From NCBI RefSeq assembly GCF_019703515.2, contig NC_059372.1, positions 12,403,992 to 12,467,991 on the forward strand: a stretch of DNA of 64,000 bases, in the 5' to 3' direction. The notes under the pieces were generated by a model. It searched no databases. It was not told the DNA's origin and saw only the letters and a list, made by a program, of their open reading frames with translations. Source of the DNA: Myxocyprinus asiaticus. Taxonomy: Eukaryota > Chordata > Actinopteri > Cypriniformes > Catostomidae. Positions 1 through 13,200 of the stretch are shown here, piece by piece; position 1 is the stretch's first letter, and every line of letters starts with the position of its first letter. Made by a program: the position numbers and the translations under genes.

Positions 1-50
1 GAAAGAAAGAAAAAAGAAAAAGAGGCAAAAATCGAGGTTACAGTGAGGCA

Positions 51-254
51 CTTACAATGGAAGTGAATGGGGCCAATTTTTAGAGGGTTTAAAGGCAGAC
101 ATGTGAAGCTTTTAATTTTTTAAAAGCACTTACATTAATTCGATTTTATCACACTAAAATCACGTTAACATGCATATTGTTTACGTCTTGTGGCTATACT
201 TTTGAAAAAGTATTTTAACGTTTAAAGTTTGGCCCCATTCACTTCTATTGTAAG
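51..254. mobile_element. Short MITE with near-perfect terminal inverted repeats (family A)
   Basis: The left end (51-74) and right end (231-254) are inverted copies of each other with one mismatch in 24 bases. Both contain the motif CACTTACAATGGAAGTGAAT or its complement. The interior is AT-rich and has no coding potential. A related copy lies at about 10918-11271, and a fragment of the same interior occurs near 53885-53945. This is a non-autonomous DNA element; the superfamily cannot be assigned from the ends alone. Confidence 0.65.
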
Positions 255-258
255 TAGG

Positions 259-1004
259 ACAAGAGGCAAGTAAGACAAGCAAACCAGTTTGGGCTGGTTT
301 AATGTGTTTTTTTCATCATGGTCTTTAACAGCTCAGAGTAGAAAGCTGCCAGTCACGCTCCTAACCTCCACATGACTTCAGATGCCTGGAATCAGAGCCA
401 TTCTATCACCACTGCCTGAACACAGAGCTAAAAGGTCAACTGAGAACCTGTTATTAACGCTAAGCTCAGGGTGAAGAAAACTGTGTAGTGTGTTCACAGT
501 CACGATGTGGCTTTGTCGGCACTGAATTGTCTTCTGAACTAAAATCCAAAAAATTTGCATCTTGAATCTCTTATATGCAAAGATAATGTATCATAACAAC
601 AAATCCTTATAACTGCGATTTCTTTTTTCAACTTTGCTAAAAAGACAACACGCTCTCATGATGAAACATCACTTTCCTCAGTGCTACATTTTCAAATTAA
701 ATGATTTGAAAATTCTGTCATCATTTACTTGATGCTTTTTCATTTAATTTTTATTTTGTTTGCCGGGGGACACAAAGGGAGTTTTCTGAATGTCTGAGTT
801 GCGGCTCAAAAAATGCGAAAAGCACTAAAAGAGAAACAGATCTAAATTTCTACAGTCTCCATCCACTGTAACAGTCAGACCCAACACTCATTAAAACATT
901 TAAAAATTGCCTCCTAAAGAAGCGTTACGAGTCTTACGACAAAGCTTTGACGTCATTGATGTTAAATGCCATTAGTTCTTGCGTGTCTTGTGATCGATTG
1001 CGAC
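259..1004. other. Non-coding stretch, nothing recognised
   Basis: AT-rich sequence with only short chance reading frames on both strands. No exon-like segment, RNA gene or recognisable repeat was seen. Confidence 0.5.
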
Positions 1005-1012
1005 ATTCGTAT

Positions 1013-2207
1013 AAAGGATGCACCAATACAATATTTTCTCTTCCCAATCCGATTCCGATACCTGAACTCTCATTATCGGCTGATACCGTTCCCGATCCGA
1101 TACCAGTGTTGTTTTTTTCATAATCAGTTTAGAATATCTATGCCTTACTGGATAGAACTGCTTGGGAGTACTCTTTTATAAGTAAAGAAACAAAAACATC
1201 TAACTAAACATTATTTAATTATAAAGTAGAGGAAAAAAACAAAAACAAAAAACAGATAACATAAAAAATATGTAGCCTATTAGGAAAAATTTTATTTTAA
1301 AATATTCTACTGGATAATGCAGCAGAAAATTAACAGTAATTCCATTGAAAGTCTTCAGTTGAAAAGAAGCCAGTTCTCTTTACACATTTAAATGGGTTCA
1401 GGCCTCTTTTCTGTTCACTCCAGTTGTAATTGTATATCAGTCCACTTTTCAATCACAGTTATTTTTTTTTTAGAACCCAGTCAAGTTTAAAATTATTGTA
1501 ATTTAATATAAATAATTATATTATTAATAATAAAATTATTATTATGATCATTGTTATTATTACCAATAATAATGATAAATATTAGAATTGTATTATACAA
1601 TAGTAATGTATTTCAGCCATAATTTCCTAACTTAAAACTCTGGGGCTTTTATTTTTAGAGAGAGTGTGTGTGGGCTAGTTCACAATAGTTTAATGTGCTT
1701 TTCATTCAAAATCTGGTGAACTGCTCCTCCGGTTCTGATCTCAATGCATGTTATAAGCGAACCAAACTGTTGAGCATCTACATTTGAGATGTTGTTCGTG
1801 TGGAGCGCTCACATATTCTTACCGCTCTGAGAGCTGAAAACAGCAGCGCGTCATCAGCCCGCTCGTGCTATGTGTGTGTGTGTCACAACAGAGCACCGCT
1901 CATTTATTGAAGCACGCTGCACATGCAGACTATATATTTATTTATTAAAGCAGCCTTCTGAGATTCACAAAGCTATTATATGTCTTCAAGATACTTTTAA
2001 TAAAATGCACGAGTCATATGGACTGCATTAATGGTGCTTTTATGGTTCTTCTATGCCATTTTGGGAGCTGGATGGTTATGACCATGACCTACACACAGTG
2101 TCGAATTTGGATCGGGTTCATCGGACTGATACCCGATCCTGTTAAAAAAGTCAGTATCGAAGCTGATACCGATGTCAGATACCAGGTGTCAGATCGGTGT
2201 GTCTCTT
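1013..2207. mobile_element. hAT-like non-autonomous DNA transposon
   Basis: The two ends are inverted relatives: the left has GGATGCACCAAT and a run of imperfect CCGAT motifs (1016-1110), and the right has the complementary pattern ending GATCGGTGTGTCT (2104-2204). The flanks carry an 8-bp imperfect target-site duplication, ATTCGTAT (1005-1012) and ATTCTTAT (2208-2215), with 7 of 8 bases identical. Eight-base duplications and GTGCACCGAT-type ends are typical of fish hAT elements. No transposase ORF survives in the AT-rich interior. Confidence 0.55.
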
Positions 2208-2215
2208 ATTCTTAT

Positions 2216-5200
2216 GTTTGCTTGTATAATTTTTAAATGAGATCTGACTGCCTTCACTTAGTGGAATTTTTTTACCTTAATTTTGTTTAGAGTCGTTTGG
2301 AAAACTCTTATATTACTTTTATGGAATAAATTATTGTGTCTGTACTTGCTTCTGCTTGTTACGTCTTTTATATTGTTGAGAACTGGTTAGGTTCAGGAGT
2401 AGGGGTAGGGTTAGTTGCTCAGAAATATCTTTATAATTGTGTAATGCAACAAATTATTGTAACTAAATTTACCTGTCTGTTACATGTTAATAATTTGTTA
2501 GGTTTAAGGATTGGGTTGGTTAGGGGATCTAAAATCTCAATATGATAATAATGTATTTCTAAGTATAATAACACATATTGCGGTTATACCCACAATAATA
2601 TGCGAAGATTGCCAAGCCTGTGACAGAATAGTCCAAACTGAGGAGAGATCGTTCTGTACTTGACATTTTCACGGGCAGGAAAAAAGCTACAGTGATACTT
2701 CGCTTATGAGACTTCCCTGGAAAAAGCTAAGCTGGTTGAAGTTGATTTGTTGCTGGTCTAGCTTGAGAACCAGCATAGCCATGCAAAACTTAACTGATGA
2801 AGCTGTTTGCTTTTGGTGACCAGCAATCCTGGTCTTGTCAGCCAGTGAATGAAGGTTTCAGGACTTCTAAAGAAACCCACTGCAGGTGTTACTCAGCTCC
2901 TTGGAATGTGCTATTATAAACACTAATCCCGTTTCACTTTAACTATTAAAGCATCTAATATGTTTTGATTTATCTGTCCCCGTTAAGACCCTTTTAACAC
3001 GTGTGAAGCTACTGCATTTCAGGAAAGGTCAGAGGTTATCACTTTCCTGGAACTCATAGTCAATGCTCTCAGTTGGAGTCTCTTCATGTTAGCGGAGTAC
3101 ACTAGGGACAGATTAAACATATGTACTTATGGCTTTACTAAAAGCTTCACTGCACCTTGTAATTTTTGTGGAAACAGGCCCTGTTTACTTGTTACTCCGA
3201 TTTCTTTTGAAGTGACAGTTTTATGGGGTACGTCTGCTTGGAGAAAGCAATTAGCCATGTTTTCCTGGTTTAGAAGTGGGAAGAAGCCACTTGTCAACAT
3301 CTTAATTAATGACATGGATGGGCATTTATGGGTTTTAAGTTGCATGGCACCTACAGTATGTCTGCAATATGACCCTTTTTGATTTGTTGATAAGCAACTT
3401 TGCATTAAAATGAGCAACAAGCATGGTTATTTGTGCACTTGTTTCTCATTGTCAAACAAACTGATAGACACAGGTTAAGCATGCTTGTCTCTGCATACCT
3501 TCAGTTTTGCTCCTTTGCTTTGAAGTTCAAGATGAAGGGAAGAACAGCTGGGACATCTGAAGCCAAGGGTAAAGTGTGGGAGTTGGCGTAAAGTGAAAGT
3601 TAAGCATTGTGGGTAAGTGTTTGTGTGTGTGACAGGTGTCCACTGTGTCTCGCTGGAAAGAGACAACAGCTATATTTAGCAACTCTGACCAGTTTCCAGC
3701 GATCTTGTCAGGCTACTACCTACCCATAATTACAGCGTGTGTGTACGTGTTTCTATTTTACTGCATTTCACAGGGACGAGGTAGCATTAATCTAGTATTT
3801 TAACGTCAGAGGCTCACAATAGATATTGAAAGAGTTCTTGTTATGTGTGTAACATTTTTTATATTATTTTATATTTCATTATACTGTATTATTATATTTT
3901 TATTTTGCTTTCTTCCACTGTTCCACTGTAGGTTTTTGTGTTTTTATGATTTTCATGCGAACCCTATAATTTATTAAAATTACTGTTCTAACCATAATTC
4001 ATTTAAATGTTCATGTACTGTATACAGATAATTACTAAAACACAGTTTTTGTTTCCTCAGTAAAATTCGAGTGGCTCATTTCCATTTAGCCGCCTAGCAA
4101 CACGTTATGCTGTACTTTACCTCCACCTAGTGGACAGCACCAACATCACACAGAAAGCAGCAACGTGTTCATTTTCAGAAGTCTGGGCCCTTTGATGTAT
4201 ATAGAATTTAATGTTGGTATTGTAGGGCCTTGTTCAAATACTACATTTCACTTCTTCATCTTCTTCCTGCAAAAAACAAATAGCATAAATCTTGGTGTCA
4301 AATATATGAATGAGAACAAATATTGAAAGTACTGTTAGGAAATACATAATCAGTCAAAAGTCTGGACATACATGAAGTTGACAAGATGATAGATAGATGA
4401 GCATAGGGATGATCGCTTCTGAATGGGACGCACCAACACGGGAGCTGGATGCAAGGAAAGCTGGAGTTTATTTATATTTGTTGTGCAGCTGGAGGTTTCT
4501 TGGGATGTACAGCTCGAGTAAGTGATCTTTATTCTTTATTCTAGGTGTATTGTGTTTAAAAACATGGGATACATTATCTTTTACTCATTTCTAGTTCATC
4601 TGCATTGGACAACGACTCCATCCTCGTCAACAAAAAGAGCGATGTGGTGTTTGCGTTTGTGGGCTGGTTATGGATTAATGTTGTCTGTTAGTTCATCGTT
4701 CGGTTCTCAAGTCTTTGGAAAAGCTGGTCGGTATTGAGATCGCTTCTCATGTTTCCCCGATGAGCAGCTCTGACAAGAGCAGCATGGTGGAAGGGGATGT
4801 GTGTGTGTGTGTGTGTGTGGCTGTAAACTAAAGCCTATTGGCCATTTTTTAAATGGGACTAGTCGTTCCACATATCCTGCCTACACTGTCTGTTTCAGTA
4901 GGAAATGCGTCAAAACACCAAATCGAACTGTGCTCGTCAAGGCACTTGCGACTTTAACTTATATTGAATCTGGAATGTTTCTTTAATGACATTACTATTA
5001 TTCTAATATATGGAAAAGAGTAATAATATAGAATGAGTAAGCATGTCCAAAATTTGAGTGAAAAAACATTTACATTGAAAAGGGATTATAATAACAGCAC
5101 TATGAGATGATGCTTGAAACTGACATTAGTATTTCAATGTAAATTGAGTATAAAGTGACCCAGTTGCCCAACGTCATACAGTATGCTTGCTGTGCTCTAT

Positions 5201-5385
5201 TTAGATAATTGCACTACCAAATGAGCTCTAAAAGCATTTCAAAACCTGTGCCTGCACACACTGTCTTTTCAAATTTGGTGGCAATAAAGTGACTGTGATA
5301 TGTGTATGGAAACTGTTTAACTGAACGTTCTTTGAAGGGAACAGAGCTGTGGGTTTCCCTGTCAACACCATCTTCTCAGCAGCAG
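2216..5385. other. Non-coding upstream region
   Basis: About 3.2 kb without a recognisable exon. It contains AT-rich DNA, a TG tract near 4799-4820, and several short overlapping reading frames on opposite strands (for example around 3086-3420) that have no protein family signature. Part of the upstream intergenic or regulatory region of slc41a3. Confidence 0.5.
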
Positions 5386-5571
5386 ATGAGGACAGACAGG
5401 AGGGGGGTGTTATAAACTGCCAACAGGATGAAATTTAAGACCCCCATTCCCCCCACCCCATCTGTGACACCTCCAATCTGAACTCCCGTCGTTCCTCTTG
5501 ATGTCTTCTAAGATTTATGCAGTTCTCTGTGGACTTTCGTTCGCTTTGCGACATTGTGATAGGTAAGATGT
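5386..5571 (+). promoter_or_regulatory. Possible promoter and non-coding first exon ending in a splice donor
   Basis: A locally G/C-rich stretch with a TATA-like GTTATAAACTG near 5408, then about 150 bases ending at a strong donor-like sequence (ATAG|GTAAGATG near 5562-5570). It lies about 1.4 kb upstream of the slc41a3 start codon, so it could be an untranslated exon. There is no transcript evidence here, so this is a weak call. Confidence 0.2.
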
Positions 5572-5875
5572 TTATTTGTTAGATCTGCATGACTACACCT
5601 GTTATACTTACACCATATAGCTGGATTTGGGATTAGTTTATGTACTGTCAGATTCCCATGAAATTAACCATTCATTCAATTATAAGTTATCCACCTGGAG
5701 TGCAACTTTTCATGACCTTTGGAAGTTAGATGTATGGACACCTGCAATGTGGACAAACACAAGACAGAGCAGCTACAGCATTATATACTTAAAGTTAGCA
5801 ACATGTTTAACCTCTCATCTCTAAATTTCTTTGTATTACAAGTTAAAATGTATAATATAAATGGTAGTTATTTTA

Positions 5876-5953
<78 letters not shown>
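5876..5953. repeat. Compound (TG)n(TA)n microsatellite
   Basis: An uninterrupted TG run of about 26 bases continues directly into a TA run of about 50 bases. Likely length-polymorphic. Confidence 0.95.
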
Positions 5954-5954
<1 letters not shown>

Positions 5955-6239
5955 TATATTTTATGTGTAACAAAGTTTTACCTAACAAAATCGGCTAATT
6001 TATAAAATCTCAACAACACTTTTGGTTTGCATGGAGTGCTGACGACAAGAGACATTGGGTTGTGGAAATGTCACTGACTCACAAGTACTTCAGACAAATT
6101 TATAAACATATATGCCAAATCCTTAACATCATTCGATACCTGCTATATTAATTTAGTATTATATATATATATGTATATTCTGGTTCGTCCTCTGTATTAA
6201 AAATGTAACAAAATCCTAGCTTATGAATATTAATATCAC

Positions 6240-6480
6240 CACGTCGACGTTGCTTCCAAGCCTTTTTGCTGCCTACAGTCACGTGACTAATTAATATTCA
6301 TGAGCTCGGCTTTCCCCGTAGTAGGGTAGGTGAATTCGCTTTCACTCTAGGAAGTTAAACATTTCGCGAATTGATTGAACACGCTGAGGCGTTTTAGAGC
6401 GATTCATTTTGACATCGATAGCGAGATCTTATGTAATACGATGAATAAAACCACAAACGAACGTCTAAACTGAGACGGTA
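6240..6480 (+). promoter_or_regulatory. Candidate slc41a3 promoter with E-box palindrome
   Basis: About 0.7 kb upstream of the first slc41a3 ATG lies a short region rich in CpG compared with its surroundings. It contains the perfect palindrome GTCACGTGAC at 6278-6287, a USF/TFE-type E-box core, followed by an AT-rich TAATTAATATTCATGAG. The segment ends with a possible splice donor (GAGACG|GTAGGC at about 6477). The coding exon at 6970 has an acceptor-like AG just upstream, so an untranslated first exon here would fit. This is inference from position and motifs. Confidence 0.35.
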
Positions 6481-6698
6481 GGCTGTTGTTTACATTTACG
6501 TGACTTACTATTGGTGATGTGGAGCAGGAGCCATCATCCTTGTATAAACCCATCTTTGTATCAGCATCTATCGTTCATATCAATAACACTTGGCTTTGTT
6601 GCACAAACGTTTCAGATACGTTTTTATTTTTTAAGAAGAACATTTGTGATGCGTTTTGAGCCATTCATCAGTAAATCTGTGTGAATTTGGGATTTGAG

Positions 6699-6712
6699 AT
6701 TGCTATGGCAAC
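6699..6712 (-). promoter_or_regulatory. RFX X-box-like site
   Basis: Read on the minus strand the site is GTTGCCATAGCAAT, close to the RFX X-box consensus of two inverted half sites (GTTGCC and AGCAAC) with a 2-base spacer. It lies about 260 bases upstream of the slc41a3 start codon. A single motif match; function is not shown. Confidence 0.3.
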
Positions 6713-6969
6713 ATGACATCAGTGCATGTGGACCAAAACATGAACATCATCATAGTAATCAGGGGTCCAAGTGATGCAAACCTTCTATATATATTATAAA
6801 AATTCAAAATATTAGCATTTTCATTAGTGATATTAGATATTTTGACCTTACTGTATGTTTTAGACTAAATTACACCTCTGTTATTGTTGGCTTTACCTGC
6901 ATCCATTTTTAATGAACTATCTTTGATTGACTTGCTATTGCTCTGAAGGCCAGGAATTGGGGCATCACC

Positions 6970-7257
6970 ATGGCAGGAGATGAAGTTCGGCAGAGGAAAG
7001 GAGGTGGCCGCAAGAAGTCCAAGAAGGGGAAAGGGAAGGGTGGTCTGGATAGGACAAGCAGTCTAGATGGGCAAAATGACCTTCTTTTACCCCCACCTAC
7101 TACACCACCCAAGAAGCCTGTGGAGGAGAAGACCAAAACAGCCCAGGCTAAGATAGAAGATGAGTCTGCCATATCTATCTGCCTACAGGTGTTTTTCCCC
7201 TACCTGCTGGCTGGGATGGGGATGGTAATGGCAGGCATGGTGCTCGATATTGTACAG
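6970..7257 (+). CDS. slc41a3: slc41a3 coding exon 1a (N-terminus and first membrane segment)
   Basis: 96 codons, phase-0 donor (TACAG|GTAAGA). The start ATG has a good context (CACCATGG). Residues 1-25 form a strongly basic Lys/Arg/Gly tail, then a Ser/Pro-rich linker, then the first SLC41 membrane segment ending in AGMVLDIVQ. An acceptor-like AG precedes the ATG at about 6948, so a spliced 5' untranslated exon is likely. Confidence 0.9.
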
Positions 7258-10200
7258 GTAAGATAACTCTTGCTCTTTGGGCTTTTGGAGAGCTTTCTGC
7301 AACTGTCTATGATATTTTGAAGCCTGGTGTGATTTTCCATCAGTTTGAGAACAGTTACACATACATGGTTGATGCTATTTCTGCTTATGTGCTCTCTTTA
7401 TATCCAGCGAGTCATAAAGTGATATTTATGAGCCACAGTTATGGGAAGCAGAGTGTGAGTAAAATTAATGTGATCATTTAAAATGTGTTTGGAAATAGAG
7501 AGACTGGACTAGAGTCTAATCATGAAGCATTAAAGGAATGGTTCACCCAAAAATGAAAATTCTGTCATTATTTAGTTAGCCTCATATGTATGACATATAT
7601 GACTTTCTTCTGTGGAACACAAATTGAGATGTTTAGCAGAATGTCCAGGCTGATGTTTTACATTCAACGATAGTAAATAGGTACTGGGGCTGTCAAGCTC
7701 CAAAAATGATGGAAAAGCACCGTAATACCTCAATAAAAGTTGTCCATATGACTCTGTGCACTATTTTCACTATTTTCTTTTTACTTCTGTGGCTTAGCAC
7801 AGGAAACTACTAGTGTTATTTACATTTGTTTAAAATCACTGTATAATGCACACACATATTGACTGTAAAAGTAAATGTTGACAATTGAAACAAACTGATA
7901 ACGTGTGAATGCCATGTACTTTATATCCCAATATAATGGACTTTTGCACAAGTGGATTTTATTAAAATCTCTGACTATATACGGTGACCAACATAACATT
8001 AAGTTTACATTAAGTTAGTTTTCCTTTGAACACAGCTGTTTCCTTTTGAACGAACTGTAATGGCGTCTAAGGGCACTTAAATACTCACCAGATGGCGGCA
8101 TTTATAGGTAAATCTGATATTGAAAAACAGATGACAGATGAAAAAAGTGTAAATATCAGAAAAACATCAGAAAATCAATTTATCGGGCGTTCTCTACACC
8201 AAACACGTTTTTCAGTTCATCTGTGCTGTTTTTCAGTTGTTTTTCTATGTAAACATGAGCTAGTTGGACGTGTTTGACTATTGTGTGTTGCTGCATTTTT
8301 TTTAGAAGAACTTCAGCTTTTAAAAACGCATCTTGAGACACTTGCATTCCGTTATATTTGTTTGCTTCGTTTAGCTTTTTTTAGTGCAGGAACATGTCTG
8401 GCCCCCTTATCAGGTCAGTGTGATTTGGGGCTGGATGTGCTGCGTCATCATGCTGTGCTCACAATCAAGCTGTTTTCTTTAGCTGAATCATGCCCCTTCG
8501 CTCTTGATGTGTCCTCTACATGGCAGCTGGTATATTGGGTGAGTAATCGAGCAATGCTTTTACAACCCCATGGGTTCTGAGTCTGTCTTTGTTTTCAAAC
8601 ACACATACACACACTTGTTCTCTCAGACTATCTCTGTTTCTTCTCCTTGTGTCTTTTGAGCACTCAGCCCCATTCACAGCTGATAAGACAGGTTTTAGTA
8701 CGTCAGAGGAGACATAAGTAGAGAGAAAGAGAGAGAGAGAAAGCAAGCAGGACAGAACGAGACAGAGCTAGAATAGGGACAGACGGAAGGCATCTCGAAC
8801 GGCACTTAGAGGATGGAGGAGAAAGGAAACGTTAGAACAGATGATGGTACCATTGACCATTAGAGGGCTTGCCACCTTGGAAGGAATGAAAAAAAAAGAA
8901 AGCTTAAACATGTGTTTCTGACACATTCTGGACCTGTTTGACCAGGCCTGGTGACAGAGTGACTAAAGACAGTGGAAGACTAGACATTGAGCTGAACAGG
9001 ATTTTTTGTCTTGTGAGTCACGACTCCAACTGGGAATGCAACACAAACACGGTTTGGACATCATAGCGCTCACGTATATTGATATTCCTGCCACATGAAA
9101 GAGATATTAGGAAAGGCAGCTTGAGAATTGCTTCAAGAGTTCTCCAGGGATGACCGTGTCAAACTTCTAGATGCTTCGTCTTCTCAGACATATGATGGAT
9201 CTCAAGGTTTTGGAAGTGAAAACTGATGAAGACCATGTCTCTCAGAGAATCCGCTGAAGAAAACAGATTACGTGATGCATAGCGGAGACTGTTGGGAACA
9301 ATTTGAACTTGGTTTTGATGTTGCAAAAAAATGTTTTTAAACTTTTGAATGTGAAGGCACCTTTTGGATTCATTGATAGCAGAACTAATGACCTCTACAT
9401 CTCCTTGCATAATATTTATAACAGCTTCCTGGGTGCCTCAGACCTTTTTGGCCTTCTTGTGGAACAATATAAAGAAAAGTTAGCATCTTATTTTTCTCCT
9501 TCCAGACCTAATTACTTCATATTCATCATATGTCTCTTTGTCCTGATGTGTTCTTGCGTTCCTTTGAATTTAAACTTTATGAAAGGAGCATTCTGCCATC
9601 TAGAAGGGTGTTAAACCTTCCAGAACCTCAACAAACCTTTTAGTCACAGCCCCCACCATTGGGGAATGGGGTAACAGAGATGGTGGTCACTCAGTTAGAG
9701 CTGGAGCTCTGTTATCAGGGGAAGAAGCTCAGAGGTTTCAAATGCAAGCTCACCCGCTCAGCTCATGGCTTCCTGCCTGAGAGCTCATACATCATCGCTG
9801 CACATGTCTTGTTGCCGTATCTGCTGGGAGGGCTGGGGATGGTGGTGGCCGGTATTGTCATGGATATTATTCAAGTATGACCAATTTAGTTAAGCTTTGG
9901 AGAATTTTGTTGTACATGCTGTTGAAATTGGAAGTTTGAAGGTCTCTAGTGTTTTCAAACTATTGAAAGCATAGTATGGATAACATTTTAAAAGCACTGT
10001 GAAAGAACCATGATTCTTTAATGGTATCAGATGGTAATACCATGGTACTTTGATATACACTCACCGAGCACTTAATTAAGAACACTATTGTCCTAATAAA
10101 CTGCCCGACTTGGTCATCTGCTAGTGTAGTCCATCCGCCTCAAGGTTTGACATGTTGTGCATTCTGAGATGCTATTTTGCTCATTACAGTTGTACAGAGT

Positions 10201-13200
10201 GGTTAGGGTTAGCTGTCCCTAACAGATCTGTCAGCTCGAACCAGTCTGGCCATTATCTGTTGACCTCTCTCATCCACAAGGCATATCCATTCACAGAACT
10301 GCCGCTCACAGGATGTTTTTTGTTTTCGGCACCATTCTGAGTAAACTCTAGAGACTGTTGTGTGTGAAAATCCCAGGAGACCAGCAGTTACAGAAATACT
10401 CAAACCAGCCCATCTGGCACCAACAGTCATGCGATGGTCGAAAACACTGAGATCACATTAATGTTCAATGTGAACATTAAATGAAGCCCCCGACCCGTTT
10501 CTGCGTATATTTGTGCATCGCACTGCTGCCAGACGATTGGCTGATTAGATAATTGCATGAACAAGTAGGTGTTCAGGTGTACCTAATAAAGTGCTCAGTG
10601 AGTGTCGAATGGGTACAATATTTGTATTCCATGCGATTTACAAGTGGGTTTTATTAATGGTCGGTGCCAATATCAATATCTAGAGTGCACTGAGGCCAAT
10701 ATAATGTATTTACCACTTAAAATCACAGCAAATATTTGAAAACAGATCATCTGCACTATCCATTTACAAGACTGTCGGTAGAGTTTTTAACCGACACTAA
10801 GCGGAATTACTAATTCTGTTAAAAGAATATTTCAGGTTTAATACAAGTTAAACTCAGTCGACAGCATTTGTGGCATAATGTTGATTACCACAAAAAATAA
10901 TTAGAAAAATCGCAGTTGAAGTAAGGCATTGATAATGGAAGTGGATTGAGCCAGTTGATAAACATTAAAATACATACTGTTTTACAAGTATAGCAACAAG
11001 ATATAAACATTATAATGATTTTAGAGTGATAAAATAAGTGATTTACCACCAGACTACCGTTCACCAGATTAAAGGGTTTAACAGCATTACGGCATCATGA
11101 CAACGAAGTTGTAATATTTGACATAACTTTACCCAGATTAGATTTGTAAGCGATTGTATCACCCTAAAATCATGTTAACGTGTATAATGTTTGTGTCTTG
11201 TGGCTATACTTTTGAAACAATGTGTATTTTAACGTTTATGGACTGACCCCATTCACTTCCACTGTAAGTGCTTTCTTTTTGTGTGTGTGTGTGCTTTCAG
11301 AGGTTGTAGACTGCATCCTTAAAAACTTAATACCACACTGTACTTGCAAAAACCTCTAACATTTTCTGATTGTCAAACTTCCTTTGCATCTTGCTGAACA
11401 AAACACAAAGTGAATCTAACCTCACTGCCTTGTGACACAAAATATCCCCAAGTAAACATATAGAATAGTTTGTATCTACAACATTCAATCATTTCATGGG
11501 ATATCAGCAGTACTCTGCACAATCAAATGTCAGCTTCCAGTAACGGTTCCTTGTGTTCCTGTCCTTCAGATACAGTAGATGTGGTTGGCATGGACTGTGT
11601 TTGGTGTCTATTAATTGAATTTCCATGGAGGCAGATGAGATTGTCCTAGTAAGATATGAAGCTCTTATTCTATAAAGCTGAGAGAGAGCAAGAGAAGTGG
11701 GCTTGCTCCCAGGACAGGGCTGTGATGAGACACCAGCCCCTTAAAACAGCTTGGACTGTGCATGAGTTAAAAATACCGACCTTTGGCTGGTAGGCTGGTT
11801 GGCACCGGTCTCTTATCTGTTCATTTAAACATTAAGGTTATTTTTAGCTGCATAAGTGGATTTGTAAGCAGGGGAGCACTCAAATTGTATACTGACACAT
11901 ACTAAATATGGCACAGCATTAGGAGGCCATTAATTTTCACTGAGAAGCTCCACCCTCATAGTTTGCCATTATGCGATGATTTATGATTTTGCAGATGATT
12001 AAACAGTATTTAGTTTTGACTAAAAAATAAAATAACAAAAAATAGTTGAAACTGACGTAGTTGAAAATAGTAAGTGGAGCATTATATGATATTATATTAT
12101 AATTGCTATTTAGGACTTGAATAACATTTTCAAACTTAATTTGATTTAATTTTACTGCGATTAATTGCAATTAATTAATTAAAACATTAAAACAAACATT
12201 AAAATATAATCATGAATATATTTACTTTATACTTTGTCTTAAAGAACTTGCGACAAATCGGTCAGTCATCATTTATTTTAATGATTTAAATATGTACATA
12301 GTTAAAATGTTCAGTTTCTTGCAGATAGAGTTAATTAGACAAATTTTTACAGGTATAAATCTTTTGTACATGTATATGTTTACATGCCATAAAATCAGTA
12401 GCCATACATGCTGTAATTATAAGTTGGGCAAAATCTTCTGCTGTTTTCCAGTGGAAAATTTTTTTATTTTTTATTTTTTAATAATAGGATCGGGTAGATT
12501 CAATTCATATCAAGCTTTATTCACAAGATAAACTTAAGTGTACAGTGTCAGTGCATTAGTAGACACTATACATGGAGATATAAAAAAAATTGAATGCTGA
12601 AGTTTAATTAACTAAAGTTAAAAATCACAAAACTATTTTTTCTCTCTCTCTGCTGTTCAGTCTCGTACACACGCATTTGTCATGTGTAATGAATAAGCAT
12701 GCACTGCTCCACGCAATCAGTTTCTAGGATGTGCAGTTGAGTCGAGCATGTACCTCCTGGAAATTTATATATGCCAATTTTAGCCACAGGAAGTGGGGAA
12801 AACATTAGTAAAATTTTAGGAAGTGAAAAGAAAAAACAGTCAACTATTAATCAAAGAAATTAACACATTAAATTTCCCAGCCTTAATTATGTTATGTTAT
12901 GTTATCTTATGTTATCACCATCTCTTGCTGTTTATGGGTCCTTAGAGTTAGTCCCACTTACTAGTACAAAATCAGAATCAGAATAAGCTTTATTGCCTAG
13001 TGTTCTCATGTACACAAGGAATTTTTTATGGTGATATGAGAAACAAGTGCACACAGAACATTACAGTGAGACAGAATATAAAACAAGGTAGGAGTATAAA
13101 TAGACATACAAATAATAGGACATATAACAGAATGGCATATGTACATGTGCAGGTGGTAATGTATGTGCAAGGTAGGGGTATGTACAGTTATTGAAATAAA

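Noticed and set aside
3086..3420. Overlapping 97-98-codon ORFs on opposite strands
   Set aside because: No family signature, no splice context consistent with slc41a3, and sense/antisense overlap typical of chance.
5719..5970. 83-codon ORF ending in VCVCVC and IYIYIY
   Set aside because: The frame is produced by a TG/TA microsatellite.
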